A stretch of 64,000 bases of DNA from DATKWD01 sp963704815 (GTDB taxonomy: Bacteria; Actinomycetota; Acidimicrobiia; Acidimicrobiales; Salinilacustritrichaceae). The DNA is taken from positions 1-64,000 of the forward strand of contig CAVPHU010000012.1 in NCBI GenBank assembly GCA_963704815.1, in the 5' to 3' direction. The notes beneath the pieces were generated by a model. It saw only the letters and a list, made by a program, of their open reading frames with translations, did no database searches and was not told the origin of the DNA. Below are positions 33,183-43,118 of the stretch, one piece after another. Positions within the stretch are counted from its first letter, which is position 1, and every line of letters begins with the position of its first letter. Made by a program: the position numbers and the translations under genes.

Positions 33183-35758
33183 TCGTCCCGACGTCATCGT
33201 CCTCATGACCGACGAGGAGCGGGCGATCCCGCCCTACGAGTCCGACGAGATCCTCGAGTGGAGGCACCGGACGTTGGGCGGTCGCCGGTGGTTCGACGAG
33301 CACGGCGTGAGCTTCCGCCGGCACTACACCGGCTCCCTCGCCTGCGTCCCCAGCCGACCGACGCTGTTCACCGGGCAGTATCCCGACCTGCACGGCGTCA
33401 CCCAGACCGACGGCCTCGGCAAGATGGCCGACGACAGCCGCATGCGGTGGCTGCCCGAGGGCGAAGTCCCCACGCTCGGCAACTGGTTCCGGGCCGCGGG
33501 GTACGACACCCACTACGACGGCAAGTGGCACATCTCGCACGCCGACCTGCACGACCCGACCACCGGCGAGCGGGTGACGACGAACGACGACGCCGGCACC
33601 GTCGATCCGGCCGGCGTGCGTCGATACCTCGACGCCGACCGCCTCGACCCGTTCGGCTTCTCGGGATGGGTCGGCCCCGAACCCCACGGCGGCGCGCTCG
33701 CCGACAGCGGGCTCCGGCGCGACCCGCTGATCGCCGACCGGGTGGTCGCCTGGCTCGAGGACCGCTACGCCCGACGGCGGGCCGGCGACACTGACGCGCA
33801 GCGACCGTTCCTGCTGGTGGCCAGTTTCGTGAACCCGCACGACATCGTGTTGTTCCCGGCATGGAATCGACGCAGCCCGATCGGACCGTCGCGGCTCGAC
33901 CCGCCCTCCATTCCGGCATCGCCCACGGCCGACGAGGATCTCTCGACCAAACCCGCGGCGCAGATCGCCTTCCGCGAGACCTACTACTCGGGCTACGGAC
34001 CGGTGCCCGCCGTCGCCCGGATCTACCAGAACAACGCCCAGCAGTACCGCGACCTGTACTACCGGCTCCACGCCGAGGTCGACGGCCCGCTCGACCGGGT
34101 GCGTCGAGCCGTCACCGATGCTGGATCCGAGCAAGCGGTGCTGGTGCGGACCTCCGACCACGGCGACCTGCTGGGGTCCCACGGCGGACTCCACCAGAAG
34201 TGGTTCAACCTCTACGACGAGTCCACTCGTGTCCCCTTCGTGATCGCCAAGGTGGGCGACGGCGAGACGTCGTCGAGAACCGTCGAGGCACCGACCTCGC
34301 ACGTCGACCTGCTGCCCACGCTGCTCGGCGCCGCCGGCATCGACCCGCAGACGGTCGGTGCCCAACTGGCCGAGTCGTTCACCGAGGTCCACGACCTTCC
34401 CGGGCGAGATCTGATGCCGGTCGTCGATGGCGGGGCACCCGATGACGGTCGCGCCGTCTACCTCATGACCCGCGACAACATGCTCGAAGGAGACAGCGGC
34501 GCGTCGGGTGTCGCTCGTCGACTGAAGCGCATCACCAACCCACCGGCGCCGCTGCGCATCCAGGTGCCGGCCCACGTGGCCTCGAACTTCGAAGGGCTTG
34601 TCGGACGGGTCGCCAACTCTGTGGCCCCGGGAGGCGACGGCCACCTGTGGAAGCTGGTGCGGACGTTCGACGATCCGGCTACCTGGACCGAGCCGGGGGC
34701 GCGTCATCTGGCGGCCAACGGGCCTGGCGGGCCCACGTATCGAACGGTCCCGCTCGACGATCAGTGGGAGCTCTACGACCTCACGGCAGATCCGAACGAA
34801 GCCGTCAACCGCTGGACCGATCCGGACCTCGACGATGTGCGCGCACACCTGGTGTCGCAGTTGAAGCACGAGCGGGCGGAAGCCGTTCCCGAACGCAACG
34901 AGCCCTGGCCCTACGCGACTCGTGAGCCGACGGCCGGTCCGCCGGCGAAGACCCCGCCCGCTCCGGCTCGGGTCCTTCGCGGTCTGCTCCAACGGATGGG
35001 GATGCACCCTGGGGACGAAGCAGCCGACACCGCGCCCGACCTGACCGGTCGCCGGGCGCTGGTCGTGGCCACCAATCACGCCGTGCTCGACATCGGGAAG
35101 CCGACCGGTGTGTTCGCGAGCGAGATGACCGCGCCGTACTACGTGTTCCTCGACGCCGGGATGGAGGTCGACGTCGCCAGCCCACTCGGTGGTGTCGTGC
35201 CGGTCGACCCGCAGTCGCTCAAGTCGGTGCTCCGCAGCGAGCACGACGACCGGTTCCTGGCCGACGACGAGTTCCGCGACAAGGTGACGAACTCGTTGGC
35301 GATCGGTGACCTCGACATGACCGACTACGACATCGTCTTCCTGGCCGGCGGGTGGGGAGCGGCGTTCGACTTCGGCTTCTCCGACGCGCTCGCCGACCAG
35401 ATGACGAAGGCCAACGCGCTCGGCCGGGCCATCGGCGGGGTGTGCCATGGCCCGCTCGGTCTGCGCAACGCCACCGACGTCGACGGGCAGCCGCTCGTCG
35501 AGGGTCGGAGGATCTCGGCGGTCACCGACAAGCAGGTCGACCGAGCTCGGCATCCAGGCGACGCCGCATCATCCCGAGACCGAGCTGCGAGCCATGGGCG
35601 CGGTGTTCGAGAGCCAGACCCGGTTCCGCGATCCCCTCGCCAACCACTGGGTCGTCGACGGCAACCTCGTCACCGGCCAGAACCAGAACGCGGCGCCGAT
35701 GGTGGCCCGCGAGCTCATGCACCTCGTCGCCGACGGCACGACGACCAGCAACGACTGA
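33175..35758 (+). CDS. Sulfatase fused to a DJ-1/PfpI domain (frame broken near 35545)
   Basis: Residues ~1-610 are an alkaline-phosphatase-fold sulfatase: DVIVLMTDEERAIPPYE (metal site), SLACVPSRPTLFTGQYPD with the CxPSR motif (Cys to formylglycine), DGKWHISH, VLVRTSDHGDLLGSHGGLHQKWFNLYDESTRVPF (second metal site) and WELYDLTADPNE. After a Pro-rich linker, residues ~625-860 are a DJ-1/PfpI domain: RRALVVATNHAVLDIGKPTGVFASEMTAPYYVFLDAGMEVDVASPLGG, DYDIVFLAGGWGAAFDF, and GGVCHGPLGL with the nucleophilic Cys in an elbow, then NHWVVDGNLVTGQNQNAAPMVA. One extra base near 35545 separates the last ~75 residues. I know of no standard family with this order. Sulfatase could act on sulfate or phosphonate esters; the DJ-1 part may process a carbonyl product. 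Coupled to the SRPBCC gene. Confidence 0.8.
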
Positions 35759-35930
35759 GGCACGAGCGGGGTTCGCGTGCACCCGTGGGGACGATCGACG
35801 AGGCCGACGACCTGATCACGCCAAACTTCCCGGTGGAGTGTGCGGATCGCGGGCATCCGGCCGGGAAGTTGGGCCATGGCGGTGACGAGACCGACGGCAT
35901 CGGGTGATGATCCGCGCGTGCGTGCGGGCT

Positions 35931-36690
35931 TCAGGACCTGATCGCGAGGATCTCCTCGACCGCGTCGGCGGCCCGGTCGAGGTCGAGACGTGGTTCGTCG
36001 AACCGGCGGACCTCGCGATAGGTGCGGTCCCGGCCGGCGTCGTCGACGAACCAACCCTCGAGACTCCGTGCGATGGGATCGAGCAGGACCGGTGGCAGTG
36101 CGAGCAGGTTGCTTCGCTCCATGTCGCCCGCGGTGAGGAGCCGTCCGAGATCGTAGAGATCGGACGCACGTTTCTCAGGCCGCGACGACGCTCGGAGCGG
36201 CACGGTCGAGGCCTTCATCACGATGATCCCGACCGTGGTGGCGACGAGGCGGTCGGTGGCCGTGGCCAGCACCTCACCGGTGGTGTCGTCGATGGCGGTG
36301 ATGTCGATCGGGGTGGCCGTGTCGTGCGCCCAGGTGTGCGCGAGCGCGTTCACCTCCAGGTCCGAGACCGGCTCGCCGCTGTCGAGCAACTGGAGGGCGA
36401 GCGCATCGGCCGAGTCGGGGGAGACGTCGATGACGTCGAGGTCGAGATGACCGGCAAAGGTGTACTGCCCGCCGGCCTCGGCCGTCTGGGCCATGCCGCG
36501 ACAAGGCCACGTGGTGTCGATCGAGACCGCGGGCGACGGTGTCGAGGTCGACCGTCGTGCGGTGCGGTGTTCCGACTCGCGCCATCACGGCCAGCCCACC
36601 GATGAGCCGCAGTTCGGGTGGCAGCGACCCGAGCAGCTCGACCTCACGGTGGGTCGTGCCGCCTCGGCGTCCCGAGAGCAGGATCGTCAT
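35931..36690 (-). CDS. AbiEii-like nucleotidyltransferase toxin (frame broken near 36500)
   Basis: ATG at 36690 overlaps the upstream antitoxin gene (ATGA). The N-terminal frame has LGSLPPELRLIGGLAVMARVGTPHRTTVDLDTVARG, the GG…R.T.DxD signature of the DUF1814/AbiEii nucleotidyltransferase fold. The second frame continues QYTFAGHLDLDVIDVSPDS, ATPIDITAIDD, IIVMKASTVPLRASSRPEKRASDLYDLGRLL, where Lys and the KRASDLYDL segment are also typical of the family. One extra base near 36500 joins them into about 250 residues. AbiEii toxins add nucleotides to tRNA acceptor ends or other targets and arrest growth, often as phage defence. Partner and gene order support a type IV system. Confidence 0.6.
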
Positions 36691-37664
36691 GAGGTGCCGT
36701 CGGGCACGATGCCCCAGCTCTCGACGATCTCTCGCCCGCGCGACTCGTCGCCGGCGAGGCGCAATGCGCTGACGATCGGGTGGGCGATGCGCCACGGGTG
36801 GTCGGCATCGGGTCGATGCGACTCCAACTCGGGGAGCCAGGTCGTCGGTGGCTCGCGCACCCAGCTCTGCGTCGGCGCCTCGCGGTCGGCCAGCGAGCGT
36901 GCCCGCCGCAGGAGCCGGGGTGAGGCGAGGTAGCACCGGGCCGGGAGATCGCCGGCGGCGGGGATGCGGGCACCGGCGAGCGTTGCCGCCCGTTCGTCCG
37001 CGCGGACCAACCGATCGGTCTCGAGCTCGGTGGCGAGGTCGTGGATGGAGAGCGGCAGGGGAGTCCAGCCGTCGTCGGGCCACTGGGCGGCCGTCTCCCA
37101 GAACAGCTCGGGCAGCAGGGCCAGCCGGGTGCGCCGCCCGATGAGGCCGTTCTCGGTGAAGCGCGAGATCAGTTCGTGCGTTGCGCCGGTGCTGCGTCCG
37201 ATGACCTTGGAGATGCGTCGGGCCGTGATGGGCCCGGACGGGTCGCAGAGGGCGGCCAGCGCCACCTCCAGGCCGACGGTCGTCCACATGTTGCCGACTC
37301 GCGTCGGCTCGGTGTGGTCACCGCGGAAGTCGGTCTCGATGCGGATTCCTCGTGTCCAGATGCGCAGATGGCCTCGGCGGTCGAGCCAGCCCCACCCCGC
37401 ATCTCGGAGGACCGCACGTCCGTTGTCGCTGATCCGGTCGGCCACGACCATGGCCGGGAGCCTGATCGGTTGCTTCTGGACGAGGGCCGCCAACGTGGCC
37501 GGGGTGGGGTGGGACCGTTCTTCGAGCCGTGGTCCCACCTCGCTGCCGTCCACCACGAGCACGTCGCCGTCGGCAGTGGCCTCGACGCCCAGGGAGGCGA
37601 GCGCCGAGCGGACCTCGGCGAGCAGCTCGACCCGGTCCTCGAAGGTCGGTGTTCGTGCGGTCAC
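36687..37664 (-). CDS. AbiEi-like winged-helix antitoxin
   Basis: 325 residues from the GTG at 37664 (an ATG at 37757 is possible). Middle part: PAMVVADRISDNGRAVLRDAGWGWLDRRGHLRIWTRGIRIETDF (restriction-endonuclease-like beta sheet with no obvious catalytic set), then a winged helix ALAALCDPSGPITARRISKVIGRSTGATHELISRFTENGLI. This architecture, placed before a nucleotidyltransferase and overlapping it by 4 bases, is that of AbiEi-like antitoxins, which bind repeats in their own promoter. The GTG start lies inside an inverted repeat. Intact frame. Confidence 0.6.
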   Translation of the reverse strand: MTARTPTFEDRVELLAEVRSALASLGVEATADGDVLVVDGSEVGPRLEERSHPTPATLAALVQKQPIRLPAMVVADRISDNGRAVLRDAGWGWLDRRGHLRIWTRGIRIETDFRGDHTEPTRVGNMWTTVGLEVALAALCDPSGPITARRISKVIGRSTGATHELISRFTENGLIGRRTRLALLPELFWETAAQWPDDGWTPLPLSIHDLATELETDRLVRADERAATLAGARIPAAGDLPARCYLASPRLLRRARSLADREAPTQSWVREPPTTWLPELESHRPDADHPWRIAHPIVSALRLAGDESRGREIVESWGIVPDGTS

Positions 37665-37765
37665 GAACGCCGAACGTACTGCCAGGGGGCCGTGTTCGCA
37701 AGGCGCGCTGTGGAGGCGGCCGACGATCGTGCGGTCACGAACACCGAACACATGCACCGAACATA
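37651..37765 (-). promoter_or_regulatory. Repeat-rich operator of the AbiE-like module
   Basis: GTTCGTG-cggt-CACGAAC (37651-37668) is a perfect dyad covering the antitoxin GTG. The block TCGTGCGGTCACGAAC plus CCGAAC is repeated at about 37653-37674 and 37727-37748 (74 bases apart). Extra CCGAAC/GTTCG half-sites lie at 37691-37697 and 37757-37763. Multiple half-sites suit cooperative autorepression. Confidence 0.65.
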
Positions 37766-37793
37766 CGCACCGGACGCACGCTCGCCCGGGGGT

Positions 37794-38240
37794 TCACACG
37801 GCGGGCTCGCGTGGAAATCCATCGACGGTGTGGAGCGCGATCCGCGTCGAGGTCTCGCGGACCCCGAGCGACTCCTTGAGCCACCGCAACAGGCTGTCGA
37901 GCTCGTCGATGGACGTGGCCCGGACCCGGATCTGGTAGTCGAACCCGCCGGTGAGGTGCACCGCATCGACCACGGCGTCGTGGCCACGGAGCTCGTCGTC
38001 GAGGCCGTCCCAGGACGAGCCGGGCGCCAATTGGAGGTCGACGAGTGCCTCGACGGGTCGCCCGACGGCCTCGCCGCCCACTCGAATGGTGAAGCGGTCG
38101 ATGGCGCCGCTGTCGCGGAGCCGGCGGAGGCGCTGCGACGCAGCGGACAGGCTCAGGTGCACCGCATCGGCGATCTCGGTGACCGATGCCCGCCCGTCCG
38201 CGACCAGCATGGTGAGGATTCTCCGGTCGATGTCATCCAT
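37794..38240 (-). CDS. Lrp/AsnC-family regulator
   Basis: 148 residues, complete. HTH: DRRILTMLVADGRASVTEIADAVHLSLSAASQRLRRLRDSGAIDRF; C-terminal RAM domain: SSWDGLDDELRGHDAVVDAVHLTGGFDYQIRVRATSIDELDSLL, including the GxxDY effector-binding region. Divergent from a LysE exporter; in this classic pairing the regulator senses an amino acid and activates its export. Both starts flank an 82-base region with GTTGCG direct repeats. Confidence 0.9.
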   Translation of the reverse strand: MDDIDRRILTMLVADGRASVTEIADAVHLSLSAASQRLRRLRDSGAIDRFTIRVGGEAVGRPVEALVDLQLAPGSSWDGLDDELRGHDAVVDAVHLTGGFDYQIRVRATSIDELDSLLRWLKESLGVRETSTRIALHTVDGFPREPAV

Positions 38241-38291
38241 GACGACAGATCCTACGGTCTCAGGCGGTGATGCGGCGCGAAGTCAGCAGCC

Positions 38292-38323
38292 GTTGCGCAC
38301 GAAGTTGCGACATCCTGCATGCA
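38292..38323 (+). promoter_or_regulatory. Possible Lrp-type operator upstream of lysE
   Basis: GTTGCG occurs at 38292-38297 and 38304-38309, 12 bases apart, followed by the palindrome TGCATGCA at 38316-38323, which runs into the ATG (38323). The position suits the neighbouring Lrp-like protein. The -10/-35 elements are not clear. Confidence 0.35.
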
Positions 38324-38904
38324 TGGTCATCGTCCTCGGCTTCCTCACCGGACTTGCGCTCGTCGCGCCCGTCGGTCCGGTGGCGCTCACCCTGTTCGGG
38401 ATCGGCACCGCGCAGGGCCGCCGGGCCGCGATCGCCGGCGCCGCAGGAGTGGTCTTCGCCGACCTGCTGATCATGCCCGTCGCGTTGGCGAGCGCCGGTT
38501 TCCTCGGCGGTCTCGACGCCCGGGTGGTGCGATGGCTCGAGGTCGCGATGGGGCTGACCCTGGTCGCCCTCGCGCTGCTCACGGTGCTTCACGCCGAACG
38601 GGCGCAGGTCGCGCTCGGGTCGATTCGTCGTCCGACCCGCGCGCTCGCCGCCATGACGTTGCTGAACCCGTTGAGTCTCGTGGCCTGGCTCGGACTCGGG
38701 CTCGCGCTCCCGCCGGAGATTCGCACGCCGATGACGCTCGCCACGTTCGGCCTCGGGCTGCTCCTCGCGTCGGCGGTCTGGCACACGGGCCTGGCCGCCG
38801 CGTCCGGATCGTTGGCGGGTCGGGTGGGAGGTGGGCGGCAGGCGCTCCTCACCAAGGCCAGCGGGCTGGTGCTCCTCGGGATCGGCGGCATGCTCGTCGC
38901 CTGA
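38323..38904 (+). CDS. LysE-family amino-acid exporter
   Basis: 193 residues, about six membrane helices. Family signature GFLTGLALVAPVGPVALTLFGIGTAQGRRAAIAGAAGVVFADLL at the start (the conserved PGP-like motif reads PVGPVAL) and MTLLNPLSLVAWLGLGLALP in the middle. Members export basic or other amino acids. Divergent from an Lrp/AsnC regulator, which likely activates it on amino-acid overload. Start at ATG 38323 within a TGCATGCA palindrome. Confidence 0.85.
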   Translation: MVIVLGFLTGLALVAPVGPVALTLFGIGTAQGRRAAIAGAAGVVFADLLIMPVALASAGFLGGLDARVVRWLEVAMGLTLVALALLTVLHAERAQVALGSIRRPTRALAAMTLLNPLSLVAWLGLGLALPPEIRTPMTLATFGLGLLLASAVWHTGLAAASGSLAGRVGGGRQALLTKASGLVLLGIGGMLVA

Positions 38905-38980
38905 CGCCATGCCCCCCGGGTCCCGCAGAAGTGCTAGGAACGATGACACTTGTTGTGTCCACCGCCGAGGAGACGCCCTC

Positions 38981-40796
38981 ATGACCGACGCCCCCGCATC
39001 CGAAGCCTCGATGGGGCGGGACGAGCTCCTCGCCAAGTACCGCGAGGAGCGTGACAAGCGCCTGCGGCCCGACGGGCCCTCGCAGTACCTCGAGCCGACC
39101 GGTCGCTTCGCCGACCTCCTCGAAGACCCCTACGTGCCCCGCACCGAGCGCGATCCGGTGGACGACGAGGTCACGGTCGCGCTCATCGGGGGCGGCTTCT
39201 CGGGGCTCTGCGTCGGCGCCCGGCTCAAAGCGGCCGGCGTCGACGACGTGCGCATCATCGAAGGCGGCGGCGACGTGGGCGGGGTCTGGTACTGGAACCG
39301 ATATCCCGGCGCGATGTGCGACACCGCAGCGATGATCTACCTGCCGCTGCTCGAGGAGACCGACTACCTGCCGTCGATGAAGTACGTCTACGGCACCGAG
39401 ATCCACGAACACGCGAAACGGATCGCCAACACCTTCGATCTGTACGACAACGCGCTGTTCTCGACCGAGGTGACCGACCTCCGCTGGGACGAGGACGCGT
39501 CGCGTTGGGTCATCAGCACCGACCGGGGCGACGAGGTCAAGGCGCGGTTCGTGGCCATGGGCACCGGACCGATCAGCCGACCCAAGCTGCCGGGGATTCC
39601 GGGCATCGAGACCTTCGGCGGCCACACCTTCCACACCGGCGCGCTGGGACTACGACTACACCGGCGGCAGTCCCGACAAGCCGATGGAGCACCTGTCGGA
39701 CAAGCGCGTCGGCATCATCGGCACCGGCGCGACGGCCGTGCAGTGCATCCCTCACCTGGCACGCGATGCCCAGGAGCTCTACGTGTTCCAGCGCACGCCG
39801 TCGTCGATCGACGTCCGCAACAACCATCCCATCGACCCCGCCGCCCTCGGCGACCTCGAACCCGGCTGGCAGAAGCGATGGCTCACCAACTTCTGTACGC
39901 TCCAGACCGGCGGGTTCGCCGACGAAGACCTCGTCAAGGACGGTTGGACCGACATCGCCAAGCGCATCCGCGACCGGATGATCGTCGCCGCGAGCGAGGC
40001 CGACGGTGCGTTCGGCCCCGACGAGATGCTGCGGGCGTTCGAGGACAGCGACGACGAGAAGATGAACGAGATCCGCGCCCGTTGCGACGCCGTCGTCGAT
40101 GACCCGGCCACCGCCGAGGCGTTGAAGCCGTGGTACCGCCAGCTCTGCAAGCGGCCCTGCTTCCACGACGAGTACCTCCAGGCCTACAACGAGCCTGGCT
40201 GCCACCTGGTCGACACCGATGGCCAGGGCGTCGAGGCGATCGACGAGACCGGAGTCTGGGCGAACGGCGTCCACTACGACCTCGACTGCATCGTGTTCGC
40301 CTCGGGCTTCGAGGTGAACCTCTCACACAGCGCCAGCTACGAGACGGTCGGCCGTGACGGCGAAGCGCTGACCGACCACTGGGCCGACGGGATGAAGAGC
40401 CTCCAGGGCACGCATGTGCACGGCTTTCCGAACCTGTTCATCATCGGGTTGGCCCAGGGCGCCAACCTGATCTCGAACATCACCTACAACTACACCGAAG
40501 CCGGATCGGCCATCGCCGCGGTCGTCGCTCACGCCCTCGACGTCGGCCGCGAGGTCGTCGAGGTGACCGAAGAGGCCGAGGCGGCCTGGGTGGCCCAGTT
40601 CGAAGGCACGACGGCCGGGTTCCTCGGAAACGCCGACTGCACGCCCGGCTACTACAACAACGAAGGGCAACCGGCCGGACCCCGCGAACGATTGAACGGC
40701 AGCGGGTATCCCCAGGGTCCGGTCGCCTACTTCGAGTACCTCGAAGCCTGGCGCGAGCGTGGGGACTTCGAGGGTCTCGAGTTCAGGTCGTCATGA
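38981..40796 (+). CDS. Flavin-containing Baeyer-Villiger-type monooxygenase (frame broken near 39640)
   Basis: About 605 residues from ATG 38981 behind GAGGAGA. First Rossmann motif VALIGGGFSGLCVGARLKAAG (FAD), then GGVWYWNRYPGAMCDTAAMIYLPLLEE, the BVMO fingerprint FGGHTFHTG..WDY (FxGxxxHxxxW), second Rossmann motif RVGIIGTGATAVQCIPHLAR (NADPH) and VFQRTPSSIDVRNNHP. The fingerprint is split by one extra base near 39640; removing it gives HTGxRWDYDYTGG. The enzyme would insert oxygen next to a ketone, using NADPH and O2; substrates of this subgroup include cyclic and aromatic ketones and steroids. Overlaps the convergent PLP enzyme gene by 14 bases. Confidence 0.85.
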
Positions 40797-42103
40797 AGTG
40801 GAGGTCGCGGAAGCGACCCCGGAACGCAGTGACCTCCGTGCCCACGGCGGGGCCGCCGTCGTCGAGCCCACGAGCCACGAGGTCGGCGAGTTCGGGCATG
40901 TCGGCTGCCGTCAGTCCCCAACGGACCGCCTCGTTGAGTCCGATGCGTAGGCCGCCCGCCGGGCTCGTGGGCGCATCGGTCGGGAGACCGATCGCCGAGG
41001 TCAGGAGGTTGGACTCCCGGAGACGTACGGCGGCGGTGTGGCCGCCGCCGAGATCTCCCGCGTCGACGGCGAAGGCATGGGACTTGGTCCCACCGCCGAA
41101 GACCGGCAGACTCCGGGCTTCGAGCTCCGACGCGAGCGCGGAAGCCGCATCGGTCATCTCGCGGGCGTAGGCCGCCCCATCGCGCTTCCAGTCGAGCAGC
41201 GAGATCGCCAGTGCTGCGGTCTTCCCGGCATCGAAGTTGGCGGTGAGCCCTGGGTAGGCGATGGCGTCGACCCGTCGGGCGACCTCGGCGTCGTTGGTGA
41301 CCAGCAGGCCCGACGGCGGGCCACCCAGGCTCTTGTAGGTGCTCATCGTCATCACGTGGGCGCCCTCGCGCGATCGGGTCCGGCCATGCGTTGCCGGCGA
41401 TCGGCCCCGAGAGGTGGGCTGCGTCGAAGAGCACCTTGGCGCCCACCTCGTCGGCGATGGAGCGGATCTCGGCGACGGGGTGGTGGAAGAGGTTGAGGCT
41501 GCCCCCGACGCTGATCACCTTCGGTCGGACCCGACGGGCCAGGTCGCGGAGCGCGTCGGGGTCGACCGAGTAGCGGCCGGCGTCGATCGGCGCCTCGTGG
41601 ACGTCGAGCCCGTAGAGCCCGGCCGCCCCGGCGCGGTGGTGGGTCACGTGGCCGCCGATCGTCGGCGGCGGGACGATGATCGAGTCGCCCGGATCGGCGA
41701 ACGCCATGAACGCGTAGAGGTTGGCAACCGCACCCGAGGGAACCCTGATCTCGGCGAAGGCCGTGCCGAACACCTCTGCGGCCAGCTCGGCGGCGATCAC
41801 CTCGAGCTCTTCGATGGCTTCGAGCCCCATCTCGTACTTGTTCCCGGGGTACCCCAACGATGGTCGTGATCCGAGCCCTGACGCCAGCGCAGCCTCTGCT
41901 GCCGGGTTCATGACGTTGGTCGCCGGGTTCAGGTTCAGGCACTGCTGCTCGTGGACCCGTCGGTTCTCCTCGATCAGCGTCTCGATCCGCTGCCGGTTGT
42001 CGGCCACGTCGCTCGTGGCCGTGATCGATGCGATGCGCTGGACGAGGGTCTCGGAGTCAGCAGGCACCCAGTCCCGCGGCGCCAGGTTCATCGGCTCAGT
42101 CAA
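40783..42103 (-). CDS. SHMT-family PLP enzyme (frame broken near 41370)
   Basis: About 440 residues. Motifs of the serine hydroxymethyltransferase fold: LNLNPATNVMNPAAEAALASGLGSRPSLGYPGNKYEMGLEAIEELEVIAAELAAEVFG, RVPSGAVANLYAFMAFADPGD, VLFDAAHLSGPIAGN, and the PLP lysine in VMTMSTYKSLGGPPSGL. One extra base near 41370 separates the halves (…DPIA | EGAHVMTMSTYKS). The sequence is divergent from housekeeping GlyA (shorter start, AHLSG instead of AHIAG, SLGGPP instead of TLRGPR), so it may be a threonine aldolase-like or special-substrate enzyme. Convergent with the BVMO gene. Confidence 0.7.
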
Positions 42104-42145
42104 GCCGATGCTCGCCGAGCCGGGTGGTGGACGGTGCTCGGTCGG

Positions 42146-42970
42146 TCAGCGGTGCACGAGGAGCGGGACGGATGTGTGATGGCTGACCTGCTCCGCGATC
42201 GAGCCTGCGAGCATCATGTGGGCCGGGTTCCGGCCGTGTGCCCCGAGCACGACGAGCCCTGCGCTCTCGCCGGCATCGAGCAACGCTCGAGATGGGAGTT
42301 CGTTGGCGATGGCGACGTCGAGGCGAGACCGGTCGATTCCGTGTGAGGTGATGGCTTCCTCGATGAAGGCGCGGGCGTCGCCGTCATCGAACTCGGTGTC
42401 GTATTGCGACCCCGGGGGCTTGTCCAGGAAGTTCCACACGTGGAGCGCGGTGACGTCGGCCCCGACGCGCTCGGCGCGCTCGAGTGCCCACGCAAGGGCT
42501 TTCATCGACGCGTCGGACCCGTCGACCCCGACGACCGCCCGAGTCTCCTGCGGAAGATCGGTCGGCGGGACGAAGGCCGTGGGACAGGGCCCGTGGTGCA
42601 AGCAGTACTCGGCAACCGATCCCAGCAGGAGCCCGAGGAATCCACCGCGGCCACGCGTCCCCACCACCAGCAGGTCGGCCTCGATGTTCGTCGCGTGATC
42701 GACGAGGGTTCGTCCGGCGTGTGGGCCCGCCAACAGCACCCCTTGGGCGTCGATGCCGGAGATCACCTCGTCGAGGGTGCTCGACCAGTCGGATTCGAGC
42801 CGGCGCAGATCGTCCGGGTCGGGGTTGTAGGGAAGGTCGGTGAGCGGGGCGCGCCAGGTGAGCACGGCTTCGAGCGTTGCTCCGTCACGGGCGGCCTCTG
42901 CGGACGCCCACTCGAGCGCTCGACGCGACTGCTCCGACCCGTCCACGCCGACCACGTACTTCAGACTCAT
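42146..42970 (-). CDS. Tandem universal stress protein (two UspA domains)
   Basis: 274 residues, intact. Two UspA repeats start KYVVGVDGSEQSRRALEWASAEA and RAVVGVDGSDASMKALAWALERA. Each ends with the ATP-binding pattern: VVGTRGRGGFLGLLLGSVAEYCLHHGPCPTAFV and VLGAHGRNPAHMMLAGSIAEQVSHHTSVPLLV (GxxGx9GS/T). Family members bind ATP or cAMP and act in stress and dormancy responses. No membrane part. Single gene between two unrelated units. Confidence 0.9.
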   Translation of the reverse strand: MSLKYVVGVDGSEQSRRALEWASAEAARDGATLEAVLTWRAPLTDLPYNPDPDDLRRLESDWSSTLDEVISGIDAQGVLLAGPHAGRTLVDHATNIEADLLVVGTRGRGGFLGLLLGSVAEYCLHHGPCPTAFVPPTDLPQETRAVVGVDGSDASMKALAWALERAERVGADVTALHVWNFLDKPPGSQYDTEFDDGDARAFIEEAITSHGIDRSRLDVAIANELPSRALLDAGESAGLVVLGAHGRNPAHMMLAGSIAEQVSHHTSVPLLVHR

Positions 42971-43118
42971 GTCTCGCCTCTCGGTTGACTCTCGCTCCCG
43001 TGAGCTTCCGATCTGCGCCGATCCTACGATAGAGCCGAAAGCCTCTCACTGATCCCGGTGTGAAGTGGGGCCGTTCGACCCTTTCCTCTCGGCCCAACCA
43101 GCGGGGAGACTGCTCGGA

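Noticed and set aside
32803..35553. A 916-codon open frame on the - strand opposite the sulfatase-DJ-1 gene
   Set aside because: Antisense shadow in high-GC DNA: no start signal, no motif, repetitive Val/Gly/Arg/Asp composition, while the + strand carries full sulfatase and DJ-1 motifs.
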